From: Clostridium sp. AF37-5
Lineage (GTDB): Bacteria > Bacillota > Clostridia > Lachnospirales > Lachnospiraceae
NCBI RefSeq assembly: GCF_003477605.1
Contig: NZ_QUDR01000022.1
Coordinates: 1-52,220 of the forward strand
Reading direction: 5' to 3'
DNA: 52,220 nucleotides
A program made the position numbers and the translations under genes. Of the stretch, positions 7,996 through 16,404 are shown one piece after another. Numbering within the stretch: the first letter of the stretch is position 1; the number at the start of each line of letters is the position of its first letter. Below the pieces are notes generated by a model that saw only the letters and a program-made list of their open reading frames with translations, had not been told where the DNA came from and did not search any database.

Positions 7996-9009
7996 ATGAA
8001 AAGAATAATTGTGAAAATAAGTATTGTGTTACTTTTAATGCTGACAATGGCTGGTAGCAAGGAGACAGAGGTTTCTGCCAAGATTAAGACAAAGAAGATT
8101 ACCATTGATCTTCGTGGTGGAAATACGGCAATTAGAGAACCGGAAATTGTCAGAAAAGCCAAAGTGGTAAAAGTGAAAAGCAGTAAGAAATCTGTAGTGA
8201 AAGTAAAATTCAAAAAGAGAAAGAAAGAGATTTGCTTCAAGGCAAAGAAGAAAGGAAGTGCATTGATTACTGTTTCTTGCAAAATGAAAAATGGCAAGAC
8301 GAAAAAAATGAGGTACAAGGTCAAAGTAATAAAAACGAAAGCACCCACTGATTTGGAACGAAGCAAAAAGGCATTCGCAATTCAGAACCAGTATCGGAAA
8401 GCCAAAGGTGTTAAGGAACTTCAATGGTCCGATGAGATTTATGAGTTCTGCCGATACCGCTTGAAAACCAGTGGATATGATAATCATGCCAATCTGGGAA
8501 GAGATATGAACTCTTACTTTGGGGCATTTGCAGGATGCAGAGATTTGTTTTTCTCAGAGAATCTGACAACGGGGTGTTCAGCAGGAGATGCAATGGAATC
8601 ATGGAAAAAGAGTCAGGGGCATTATAGAAACCTACTGGCAGAACGACATGTGTGTGGGGCGATTGCCTGTTATAAAGATATGTGGATTGCAATCTTTTAT
8701 GATAAAGATAAAACTGATTTCATAAACTGGAAATCCTATCAGATAAAAAGGATGACCATAAAACGATATGATAACGGCTCGGGGGCTTATATTGAGGGTT
8801 CCGGATTTGCCTATTATGAAGAATCAAAGAAGGATACAACTTTGAAAATGGATAAGATTTCATTGTCAAGTGGAAAGGTTGTTTATCTGGAAATTGGAAA
8901 AAGTTATGTGTTTTATGAGCGCATTGTACCGGATGGATATGAGAAAGCAAAGACTGTTCATATAACGGTTGAAGAAAATGGGAGCAATGAGATTGTCTTG
9001 AGCAATTAA
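7996..9009 (+). CDS. Secreted CAP-domain (SCP/PR1-like) protein
   Basis: This is an extracellular protein of 337 residues. It begins with a signal peptide (KRIIVKISIVLLLMLTMAG). Next is a Lys-rich bacterial Ig-like stretch (about residues 30-115; KVVKVKSSKKSVVKVKF, GSALITVSC). The CAP domain follows (about 120-235): FAIQNQYRKAKGVKELQWSDEIYEFC, FFSENLTTG, and the signature-like SQGHYRNLLAERHVCGAIAC. The C-terminus has a small SpaA/CnaB-like strand pattern (LEIGKSYVFYERIVPDGYEKAK). CAP proteins in clostridia are exported and of varied function. ATG 7996 is used; GTG 7987 lies too close to the AAAGG. The gene has its own promoter and terminator. Confidence 0.85.
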   Translation: MKRIIVKISIVLLLMLTMAGSKETEVSAKIKTKKITIDLRGGNTAIREPEIVRKAKVVKVKSSKKSVVKVKFKKRKKEICFKAKKKGSALITVSCKMKNGKTKKMRYKVKVIKTKAPTDLERSKKAFAIQNQYRKAKGVKELQWSDEIYEFCRYRLKTSGYDNHANLGRDMNSYFGAFAGCRDLFFSENLTTGCSAGDAMESWKKSQGHYRNLLAERHVCGAIACYKDMWIAIFYDKDKTDFINWKSYQIKRMTIKRYDNGSGAYIEGSGFAYYEESKKDTTLKMDKISLSSGKVVYLEIGKSYVFYERIVPDGYEKAKTVHITVEENGSNEIVLSN

Positions 9010-9030
9010 ATAGTATATAGATATAGGGAA

Positions 9031-9067
9031 AAGTCCTTTAGTGAGTAAAAAACTAAAGGGCTTTTTT
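9031..9067 (+). terminator. Terminator after the CAP-domain gene
   Basis: The stem AAGTCCTTTAGT / ACTAAAGGGCTT ends in a T run, 22 bases after the stop codon. Confidence 0.88.
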
Positions 9068-9076
9068 ATGTATACG

Positions 9077-9106
9077 AAATCGGGTAGGAGTCATCCTACT
9101 CGATTT
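9077..9106 (+). promoter_or_regulatory. 13-bp hairpin upstream of the adhesin
   Basis: The arms AAATCGGGTAGGA and TCCTACTCGATTT pair over 13 positions, one as G-U, around a 4-base loop. No T run follows, so it is not a simple terminator. It lies between the CAP terminator and the first copy of the 23-bp palindrome and may belong to the adhesin leader. Confidence 0.5.
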
Positions 9107-9111
9107 ACAAG

Positions 9112-9134
9112 CGTTTGGACAAAATGTCCAAACG
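9112..9134 (+). repeat. 23-bp palindrome, copy 1
   Basis: The arms are CGTTTGGACA and TGTCCAAACG with three central bases. It lies 132 bases before the adhesin and 31 bases before a mini-ORF. The same palindrome occurs at 20469, 41532, 41585, 42518, 42569 and 42621. Confidence 0.9.
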
Positions 9135-9164
9135 TGGTGATGTTGTCAGAGAAAGGAGAACTGT

Positions 9165-9212
9165 ATGAATGAACTCGAACGTGCTCCACCGAAGCGAAGA
9201 GGGGCGAAGTAA
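9165..9212 (+). CDS. 15-residue leader-like mini-ORF
   Basis: ATG 9165, with AAAGGAGA 6 bases upstream, encodes MNELERAPPKRRGAK and a stop, 31 bases before the adhesin start. A second frame that starts within the palindrome (ATG 9124; MSKRGDVVRERRTV) ends in TGA overlapping this ATG as ATGA, so the two would be translationally coupled. It could be a leader peptide or a relic. There is no homology evidence. Confidence 0.35.
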   Translation: MNELERAPPKRRGAK

Positions 9213-9243
9213 TCTAACAAAAACAGAAAAGAGGTAAAGAAGA

Positions 9244-12200
9244 GTGAAAAAGAAAGTAAGAAGAATTATATCGGCAGTTTTAGCAGTGGTCATGTTATGC
9301 GGAATCATTCCGGCTAATGCTACGGTATCAAAAGCAGCAACAACAGCCAATGTCAGCTTGTCCTCGTTGGGACGAAAAGGAACCGTATCTTTTGGCTCCA
9401 AATCAAAATCAGGGACATGGTGGAAGATGCGTTTGGGTTCAAAAGAGGCGTTCTGCTTAAGCCTTGGACACACCTGCCATTCGGGAAATACTTATGCAGC
9501 AGAAAACAGTTATAAATGGGATCAGGATACGGGCGGTGAAAAGCATGGGTATTATGCGAAAATTATCCGTTGGTATGTGCTAAACGGGAAACGTACGCAA
9601 AAAAGTTTTGTGATGAGTCAGGCGTTGATATGGTCGGTTTCCGAGGGGCGTAATTCCGAAGCACAGTTAAAGGATGTGATTAAACAGGTAAGGGAGAAAA
9701 CTGGCACATATAGTTCTAAGACGGTCAACGAATTATACAATTCCATCTTTGAACCAAGTGGAAACTGGGAAGCCTCGGCAACCATCTGGCAAAAGACCGG
9801 AAACAGTAAAGGGTATCAGAAGTTGATTACGGTTGATGCGGAAAAGCTACCACAAATATATACACCTACTACATTGACCGATACAACTTATTATCGTCAG
9901 AGAATTACGGTTAAGAAAAAAGACGAGGATGGAAATGGACTGGGAGGCATTCAGTTTACCTTAGATGCAGATAATCTGGATGATTTGTATTCTTTTTCCG
10001 TGTCAGATAGAGATGGTGTGGAAAGCAATAGTGCCGATGATGATAATGAAACATCCTTTAGTCTTACCGGATATACAAGAGATTCCGGAAGATTGGCATA
10101 TCGCATGACATATCGTTTGCAGACGATGGATTACTATTATTATACGGATAGTGATTTGGCAGATATGGATAGTGATGCGAAAAAAGCTGCTAAGAAGTTT
10201 TTGACGGATGATTTGGAACTGGATGAAGGGATTGATTTTCCATCTGATTTGACTAAGGCATCTGCACAGAAAATGGCAGCACAAGAAATCAAGGATTTGA
10301 TGGATAACATTTCTAACACCTATACTTTGACAGAAAACAACACCGGAGAGAATAAGCATCTGATTGTGGACCCGACATATGCGAAAGGCGTAAAAATTAC
10401 GTTGGACAAAGATGACAGTTGGCAAAAAGATTCCAGTGGTGCATGGCCGGAGAGCGACGATGAGATTCCATCCGATTATGAGAAGGCTTACATTACCGGG
10501 GTGACGAATCACTACAAAAAGGCTTCCATCAATGTGATTAAGGCAGATAAGTACAGTGCGGACAAAAAGGCACATGGAGATGCTTCTTTAGAAGGAGCAC
10601 AGTTCCAGTTATATGCAGATAGTGCTTGTACAACAAAGGCTACTGTATACAACGCAAATGGAGCAAAAATGACTGCCGGAGTCTATACGATTCAAAATGG
10701 AAAAGTGACTACGGATTACCTTCGCAGTGGTGTGACCTACTATCTGAAGGAGATTAAGGCACCTGTTGGGTACAATTTGTCTACGGAAGTGATACCGATT
10801 ATGGCAGATGCTTCCGGTAAGACAGTGGAATATACCAGCGAGATTTCTAATGCGGAATATGGAAATAATCCAATACTTGGAAAGGTAGCTATTCAGAAAT
10901 ACTATTCGGATGGGGAAACCGGATTGTTAGACCCGGAGGCGAATACCACATTTCAGGTTTATTTAAAGAGTAAAGGCAGCTACGAGACTTGTACGGATTA
11001 CGAACGTGCCATTATCAAGACAGATAGTAATGGCTACGCAGTTACCGGCAATCTCTATTATGGTACTTATGTTGTTCATCAGGTAGATTCGGGAGATGTC
11101 GATGCTATCCATGTGGATGATTTCGATGTGGAAGTAACCGAGAATGGGAAGGTATATACCTATCCATTGAACAATAAGTTGTTTAAGGCATATCTCAAAA
11201 TACTGAAAAAGGATAAACAGACGGAAAAGCAGGTGTTGAAGCCGGGAACTGCTTACAAGATTTATCGGGTAACGGACGATGGAGAGGAATTGGTGAGCCA
11301 GAGTTACAGCAATGGAAACCAGATGAAGACTGTTGATACCTTTATGACTGATGAATCCGGAGAAATCATGACGGTCAAGCCGCTTCGTTCTGCAAAATAC
11401 CGAATCTATGAAGTGGATTCGGCAAATGGACTTCATATAGTGAAAAAGTTCATTGAAGTGGAAATTAACAGTAAAGCAGATAATTATGAGTCCTATGTGG
11501 ACGAGGATGGATATACTCATGCCATTATTACAGTGACGTATACCAACGAGGAAACTTATGGCAAACTGGCAATCTCAAAAACCGGACAGATGCTGATGGG
11601 ATGGGATTCCGAGAAAAGGGAATTTATCTATGCGGATCGTTCTCTGAAAGGAGCAGAATTTGAAATCTATGCCGACGGAGATATTGTGACGCAGGATAAC
11701 CAGGGGGATACATGGTTTAAGGGTGGAGAAAAGGTGGCAACAATAACCACAGGTGAAAAGGCGGAGTTTACATCTGATTGTAAAGGTATTTGCAATTACT
11801 CTGTGGATGAAAATGATGTGGTTCATATTACATTACCGTTAGGAAAATACAAGGTAAAAGAAGTAAAAACACTTTATGGATATGTATTTTCGAAAGATAA
11901 CGAATGGAATCTTGAGTTTACGTGGGAAAATGGACAAGACGAATTTGTACTGAACTCCACAGAGGATACCGATAAATCGGGAAGTTTGAATCTTCGCAAT
12001 GAACTGGCAAGACCACAGATTTCTCTCTTAAAAGAAGATGCGGATACGAAGGAAACAGTAAGCGGAGCTGCTTTCTCCTTGTGTACAGCGCAGGATATTT
12101 ACAATGTGGATGGAGAAAAGATTGTAGAAGCAGGAACGGAACTCACTACTTTGACAACCGGTGAGGATGGAACTGCCATCTGTGATATGATGTTACCGTT

Positions 12201-13257
12201 TCAGGATGAAAATTATGTGGTATCGGGAAGCGCAGTAAGTGGTTCTGCCGTTTCTGTAGAAAGTGCAGCGGTGGAAACAGGCAATTCAGAAGAAAATTCA
12301 ATTTCTCAGGCATTAAATTCCGGGATGTACTATCTGAAGGAGATTTCCGTTTCAGACAGTTATTATTTGGATGAAGAGCCGATTCCGGTTCAGTTGTCTT
12401 ATAAGGATGCAGTTACCCCAGTTATTTATGTGAACTGCCGGAAGGAGAATAAGCAGACTACAAATGAGATTGACAAGTTGTCAGTGGCAGATTCCAGTGA
12501 GATTGCAGGATGTAATCTGGTGATCACAGATGCAGAAGGAAATGAAATCATTTCTTGGACTTCAGGAGATAAGGATTCGGTCAAAGTATCGGTCACAGAG
12601 AAGGATGGATACTGTAATCTGAAATATTCTTTTGATGAGAAGGGAAATCTTCATGTCGGAGGATTGCTTCATGATAAGGACTATACATTGACAGAAACCC
12701 GCCCGGCAGATGGATATGTAACAGCGGATGCTATTGTATATCAAATAAGGCAGAAAAAGGCGGAGGATGGCAGCGTAAGTTCTGTGGTAAGTATTAAGCA
12801 GGAAGATGGAACTTATGTGGACCAGGCAGATGATAAAACAGTTATGGTGGATGAACAGACTCATATCCAACTTTTGAAACTAGACAAGAAAAGTGGTCAG
12901 GCTCTTGGCGGTGCCAAGTTCGTGGTAACGGATTCCGATGGAAAAGAAGTTATGAAGTTTGTGACAAAGGACGAGGCATACGACATTACCAGTAAACTGG
13001 TTGTAGGTGAATCTTACACCTTTACTGAAGTTTCTGCTCCATCCGGTTATCAACTGGCAGAACCGGTCAAGATAACGATTAAAGATACCAGTAAGGTGCA
13101 GACGGTCACTGTAAAAGATGCACCGATTCCTGACGTGCCGGATACACCACAGACAGGAGGAACACTTCCGGTACTTCCTCTTGCAGCAGGTTTTCTCGGA
13201 GTGGCAGCTGCGGCGCTTATGGTGTGGCGGAAAAGAGGATTGGTAAAGAAGAAATAA
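9244..13257 (+). CDS. Cell-wall adhesin: thioester domain plus CnaB/SpaA repeats, sortase-anchored
   Basis: This is a 1337-residue surface protein. It has a signal peptide (residues 1-32, ending ATVSKAA). The N-terminal domain has the two halves of a thioester adhesin motif: Cys71 in AFCLSLG and Gln126 in VMSQALIW, which form an internal Cys-Gln thioester that can bind host or partner-cell amines covalently. Several CnaB/SpaA-type isopeptide domains follow (for example VAIQKYYSDGETGLLDPEANTTF, LKILKKDKQ, LAISKTGQ, ISLLKEDAD, LLKLDKKSG), each typically with a Lys early and Glu in YYLKEI or YTFTEV. The C-terminus has the sorting signal TPQTGG (about residue 1303), a TM helix and KKK. The GTG start at 9244 follows AGAGGT. 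The class B sortase at 17719 is the likely anchoring enzyme. On an ICE it may promote mating-pair contact. Confidence 0.88.
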   Translation: MKKKVRRIISAVLAVVMLCGIIPANATVSKAATTANVSLSSLGRKGTVSFGSKSKSGTWWKMRLGSKEAFCLSLGHTCHSGNTYAAENSYKWDQDTGGEKHGYYAKIIRWYVLNGKRTQKSFVMSQALIWSVSEGRNSEAQLKDVIKQVREKTGTYSSKTVNELYNSIFEPSGNWEASATIWQKTGNSKGYQKLITVDAEKLPQIYTPTTLTDTTYYRQRITVKKKDEDGNGLGGIQFTLDADNLDDLYSFSVSDRDGVESNSADDDNETSFSLTGYTRDSGRLAYRMTYRLQTMDYYYYTDSDLADMDSDAKKAAKKFLTDDLELDEGIDFPSDLTKASAQKMAAQEIKDLMDNISNTYTLTENNTGENKHLIVDPTYAKGVKITLDKDDSWQKDSSGAWPESDDEIPSDYEKAYITGVTNHYKKASINVIKADKYSADKKAHGDASLEGAQFQLYADSACTTKATVYNANGAKMTAGVYTIQNGKVTTDYLRSGVTYYLKEIKAPVGYNLSTEVIPIMADASGKTVEYTSEISNAEYGNNPILGKVAIQKYYSDGETGLLDPEANTTFQVYLKSKGSYETCTDYERAIIKTDSNGYAVTGNLYYGTYVVHQVDSGDVDAIHVDDFDVEVTENGKVYTYPLNNKLFKAYLKILKKDKQTEKQVLKPGTAYKIYRVTDDGEELVSQSYSNGNQMKTVDTFMTDESGEIMTVKPLRSAKYRIYEVDSANGLHIVKKFIEVEINSKADNYESYVDEDGYTHAIITVTYTNEETYGKLAISKTGQMLMGWDSEKREFIYADRSLKGAEFEIYADGDIVTQDNQGDTWFKGGEKVATITTGEKAEFTSDCKGICNYSVDENDVVHITLPLGKYKVKEVKTLYGYVFSKDNEWNLEFTWENGQDEFVLNSTEDTDKSGSLNLRNELARPQISLLKEDADTKETVSGAAFSLCTAQDIYNVDGEKIVEAGTELTTLTTGEDGTAICDMMLPFQDENYVVSGSAVSGSAVSVESAAVETGNSEENSISQALNSGMYYLKEISVSDSYYLDEEPIPVQLSYKDAVTPVIYVNCRKENKQTTNEIDKLSVADSSEIAGCNLVITDAEGNEIISWTSGDKDSVKVSVTEKDGYCNLKYSFDEKGNLHVGGLLHDKDYTLTETRPADGYVTADAIVYQIRQKKAEDGSVSSVVSIKQEDGTYVDQADDKTVMVDEQTHIQLLKLDKKSGQALGGAKFVVTDSDGKEVMKFVTKDEAYDITSKLVVGESYTFTEVSAPSGYQLAEPVKITIKDTSKVQTVTVKDAPIPDVPDTPQTGGTLPVLPLAAGFLGVAAAALMVWRKRGLVKKK

Positions 13258-13265
13258 GAAACGTG

Positions 13266-13294
13266 TTGCAGAGTAAATGAAGATTTGGTATAAT
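13266..13294 (+). promoter_or_regulatory. Promoter at the head of the small-gene array
   Basis: TTGCAG (13266-13271), a 17-base spacer and TATAAT (13289-13294). A leader hairpin (GGGAGCAA / TTGTTCCC, about 13305-13326) and an AAAGGAGA ribosome binding site follow before the first gene. Confidence 0.7.
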
Positions 13295-13356
13295 TTTAGT
13301 GTGGGGAGCAATGAGAGTTGTTCCCTACAAATCGGTATTTATAAAGGAGAATATTG

Positions 13357-13959
13357 ATGAAACTATTTTTATGTTCGCACTTTTCAAGTGTGGGAAGTCT
13401 GATAAAGGAAGAAATTGAAAATAAGAAAGTCGCATTTATTCCAACAGCTTCACTGCGTGAAGGCTACACCGGTTATGTCGGCTCGGCTCGAAAATTATTC
13501 AAAAAGTTGGGAGCAATCGTAACTGAAATTGATATTTCAACGGAGGCTTATTCAACGATACAGTCTGTTTTTGAAGAAGCAGATGTGATATATTTTACCG
13601 GTGGAAATTCTTTCTTTCTTATGGACCAGCTCCGTAAAACGGGAACTGATGGGCTACTGAAAAAGGAATTGGCAAATGGAAAATTGATGATCGGCGAGTC
13701 GGCAGGCGCAATTATATGCGCTCCAAGCATCCAATATATCGAGCAAATGGATGAAAAGCCAGAGGACTACTCACAAGAAGATGATGCAGGGCTTGATTTG
13801 ATTGATTTCTATGTTCTTCCGCATTATCTTACAGCACCATTTAAGAAAGTTACCGAGAAAATAATGACTGAGTTTTCGGATTTGAATCTATGCCCGATTA
13901 ACAACCGTCAGGGAATTGTAATTGATGGTGAAGGTTCAAAGGTTATTTGCAAAGACTAA
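13357..13959 (+). CDS. Peptidase S51 (peptidase E-like) family protein
   Basis: This is a Ser hydrolase of the class-I glutamine amidotransferase-like fold, like dipeptidase E. Markers are IPTASLREGY near residue 30, ADVIYFTGGNSFFLMDQL, and the nucleophile elbow GESAGAIICAPS (Ser at about 116) followed by a C-terminal LPHYLTAPFKK segment with a His. The length of 200 residues is normal. In this family the substrates are often Asp-X dipeptides or unknown. ATG 13357 is used (AAAGGAGA 7 bases upstream). It is the first of six functionally unrelated genes read from the promoter at 13266, each separated by related intergenic sequences. Confidence 0.85.
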   Translation: MKLFLCSHFSSVGSLIKEEIENKKVAFIPTASLREGYTGYVGSARKLFKKLGAIVTEIDISTEAYSTIQSVFEEADVIYFTGGNSFFLMDQLRKTGTDGLLKKELANGKLMIGESAGAIICAPSIQYIEQMDEKPEDYSQEDDAGLDLIDFYVLPHYLTAPFKKVTEKIMTEFSDLNLCPINNRQGIVIDGEGSKVICKD

Positions 13960-14013
13960 TTTGAAAATTCCTGTTTTTGAAACTGGAAAATCGGAAGCTG
14001 AGGAGATAGACTA

Positions 14014-14532
14014 TTGAGAACATATGAGAATAAAGACGAGCTTAAAAACGAGATAAATAAAAGCTTTGCAAAATATATTTCAGAATTTAATGATATTCCG
14101 GAGCATTTAAAAGATAAGAGAATTGATGAGATCGATCGAACTCCGGCAGAAAATCTTGCTTATCAGGTTGGCTGGACAACTCTTGTTATTAAATGGGAAT
14201 CAGACGAAAGAAAGGGTATTCCTGTTAAAACTCCTTCGGATAATTTTAAGTGGAATCAGCTTGGCGAATTATATCAATGGTTCACAGATACATATGCTCA
14301 GTTGTCACTGCAAGAATTGAAAGACAGATTGAATGAGAATATCAACTCTATTTATGCAATGATTGATTCTCTGAGTGAGGAAGAATTATTTAAACCACAT
14401 ATGAGAAAATGGGTTGACGAAGCAACTAAAACAGCTGTCTGGGAAGTATACAAATTCATACATGTTAATACAGTTGCTCCATTCGGAACCTTTAGAACCA
14501 AGATTAGAAAATGGAAAAAGATTGCACTATAA
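14014..14532 (+). CDS. ClbS/DfsB-family (DUF1706) four-helix protein
   Basis: This is a 172-residue, all-helical protein of the DinB-like superfamily. The opening TYENKDELKNEINKSFAKYISEF, the DRTPAENLAYQVGWTTLVIKWE segment, and the C-terminal HVNTVAPFGTFRTKIRKWKK are characteristic of DUF1706/ClbS proteins. ClbS itself protects colibactin producers from self-damage. Most relatives are uncharacterised and may neutralise small reactive molecules. The start is TTG 14014, with AGGAGATAGA just upstream. It is the second gene of the cassette-like array. Confidence 0.82.
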   Translation: MRTYENKDELKNEINKSFAKYISEFNDIPEHLKDKRIDEIDRTPAENLAYQVGWTTLVIKWESDERKGIPVKTPSDNFKWNQLGELYQWFTDTYAQLSLQELKDRLNENINSIYAMIDSLSEEELFKPHMRKWVDEATKTAVWEVYKFIHVNTVAPFGTFRTKIRKWKKIAL

Positions 14533-14614
14533 CTTCAAGTTTGGCGATTTGGTAAATCCCAATAAATTAATTTTATAGGGAACAGAAAATTTGAAGTTGG
14601 CGGAGGTATATACA

Positions 14615-15250
14615 ATGAGATATTCATGGCTTGATGACTACTTGATGGACAAGCCTGCGGTCACAAAAGATTTTAAGATAGAGTGGAACTGGATTCGTTA
14701 TTTTATAGGCGGAAAAATGTTTGCAGCCGTGCTATTGGACAAGGAAAGTAAACCATACTACATAAATTTGAAGTTGGAACCTTTGGAGGGAGATTTTTGG
14801 CGTACACAATATGAAGATATTGTGCCAGGATACTACTCAAACAAACAGCATTGGAATTCAATTAAACCGGATGGCACTGTGCCAGATGAGTTATTAAAGG
14901 AGTTGTTGGATAAATCTTATGAATTGGTTTTCCGTGGTTTGAGTAAAAAGAAACAACAGGAAACATTAATTACAACTTATTGTGGACTGGACTGTACAGG
15001 CTGTGAATGGAGAGAGCCTTGCAACTGTAATGGGTGTGTATCTTCAAAGGGATTTCCATTTCACTGCAAAGAGAAAGCTTGTCCTATAGCTAGCTGTGCC
15101 ATAAATAGAGACATTATATTTTGTGGAATGTGCAAAGATTTTCCATGTCAGTTGCTGATAGATTATTCCTGCGACAAAGAACACGGAGATACTCCAAGTG
15201 GAGCACGAATTGAAGCGTGTCGACTGATAAAATCCTTGCTGAAAAAGTAG
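14615..15250 (+). CDS. Fusion of an MmcQ/YjbR-like domain and a Cys-rich DUF3795 domain
   Basis: Residues 1 to about 115 have the MmcQ/YjbR (DUF419) fold: WNWIRYFIGGKMFAAVLLDKE, INLKLEPLEGDFWRTQYEDIVPGYYSNKQHWNSI and DELLKELLDKSYELVFRGLSKKKQ. Residues from about 125 onward form a DUF3795-type Cys-rich domain (TTYCGLDCTGCEWREPC, CNGCVSSKG, CKEKACPIASCA, FCGMCKDFPCQLL), probably metal-binding. The combination in one chain is uncommon, and I cannot assign a function. ATG 14615 follows GGAGG at 14602. It is the third gene in the array. Confidence 0.75.
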   Translation: MRYSWLDDYLMDKPAVTKDFKIEWNWIRYFIGGKMFAAVLLDKESKPYYINLKLEPLEGDFWRTQYEDIVPGYYSNKQHWNSIKPDGTVPDELLKELLDKSYELVFRGLSKKKQQETLITTYCGLDCTGCEWREPCNCNGCVSSKGFPFHCKEKACPIASCAINRDIIFCGMCKDFPCQLLIDYSCDKEHGDTPSGARIEACRLIKSLLKK

Positions 15251-15305
15251 TTTGTAAAATTTCAGTTTTTGAAACTGAGAAATCAGAATTTGATGAGGTG
15301 TAATT

Positions 15306-15734
15306 ATGGTAAGAATTGCAACAGTAAATGATGCAGAGCAATTAAATATCTTAAATAACGAATTTAATGGTGAAGGTGAAACAAGCATAGATAATATTGG
15401 AAATTCTCTTGTGAGTAATAAACAGGAGGTTGTTATCGTTGCTGATGAAGATGATATATTAGTAGGATTTGTATGTGTTCAACTTAAAAGGTCCTTCTGC
15501 TATGATGAATATATGCCTGAAATTACGGAAGTGTATGTTAAACCGACATATAGAAATAGAGGGATTGCGAGTGAAATGATTATTTTTGCAGAAAATTATT
15601 GCAGTAAGAATTATCCACTTCATAAGTACGAACTCTTAACAGGACAAGAAAATCTTGTTGCACAATCTGTATATAATAAACTTGGTTATGTAGATGATAA
15701 TGAACTTCATTTATCAAAACGAGTTAAGAGATAG
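15306..15734 (+). CDS. GNAT N-acetyltransferase
   Basis: This is a single-domain GNAT of 142 residues that transfers an acetyl group from acetyl-CoA. MVRIATVNDAEQL opens the fold. EITEVYVKPTYRNRGIASEMI contains the acetyl-CoA pyrophosphate-binding motif A (RNRGIA), and AQSVYNKLGYV is motif B. The substrate is unknown; small-molecule or antibiotic detoxification and protein acetylation are both possible. ATG 15306 is preceded by GATGAGGTG. It is the fourth array gene, directly after a separator with the inverted repeat TTTCAGTTT / AAACTGAGA. Confidence 0.87.
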   Translation: MVRIATVNDAEQLNILNNEFNGEGETSIDNIGNSLVSNKQEVVIVADEDDILVGFVCVQLKRSFCYDEYMPEITEVYVKPTYRNRGIASEMIIFAENYCSKNYPLHKYELLTGQENLVAQSVYNKLGYVDDNELHLSKRVKR

Positions 15735-15866
15735 TCAAATTCTAGTTTGTCGAACACATGAAAATTTGAATTTGTCGATTTGTAAACTTCCAATTTTTCC
15801 AATCAACTGCTCACGCGGTGAAGAAATGAATGTATTTGAGAACAAATGAAATGAGGTATAGGTAAT

Positions 15867-16373
15867 ATGGTTGAATTAAGGAAGCTATCGCCAGATGATG
15901 GAAACGATATATATGAGCTTTTGCAACTAATTCCTAAAGATGAAAATGGCTTGATTAATAAAGCGAATGGTTTGTCTTTTGAGGAATATAAGCAATGGCT
16001 TATTAACAAACAGATAGAATCTGAACAAAAAGGCCTTGTGGATGGATGGAAGGTTCCTTCAACTACATACTGGCTTTATGTTGATAATGTGCCTGTTGGT
16101 TTTGGTAGTATTCGAGAATTTCTGACAGATGCATTACGAGTAGCCGGTGGAAATATAGGTTATGGAATAGCAAAACCATATCGGGGAAAAGGATATGGAA
16201 AAGAATTATTGAAGCTTTTACTTGAAAAAGCGAATGAATCCGGTATTGATAAAGTACTTATTACAATACATAAAGAAAATGTTGCATCAAGAGCAGTTGC
16301 AGAAGTAAACGGCGCTATATTAGAAAAAGAGACAGAAGAAAGGGCATATTATTGGATAGAAAGCGAAAGATAA
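15867..16373 (+). CDS. GNAT N-acetyltransferase
   Basis: This is a second GNAT of 168 residues, not closely similar to the preceding one. MVELRKLSPDDGNDIYELL starts the fold. NIGYGIAKPYRGKGYGKELLKLLLEKA carries motif A (RGKGYG) and ENVASRAVAEVNGAILE carries motif B, as in RimJ/RimL-like or YjaB-like enzymes. The substrate is unknown. ATG 15867 follows GAGGTATAGGTAAT. The 132-base upstream gap holds a long separator with an inverted pair CAAATTC / GAATTTG and a copy of the TTTGTCGATTTG module. Confidence 0.87.
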   Translation: MVELRKLSPDDGNDIYELLQLIPKDENGLINKANGLSFEEYKQWLINKQIESEQKGLVDGWKVPSTTYWLYVDNVPVGFGSIREFLTDALRVAGGNIGYGIAKPYRGKGYGKELLKLLLEKANESGIDKVLITIHKENVASRAVAEVNGAILEKETEERAYYWIESER

Positions 16374-16404
16374 AAGAAGACATAATAGCAAGTGGGGAAG
16401 AAAA

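Noticed and set aside
9077..9106. Second terminator after the CAP gene
   Set aside because: The stem is strong but has no T tract and a good terminator already precedes it. It is listed as a regulatory hairpin instead.
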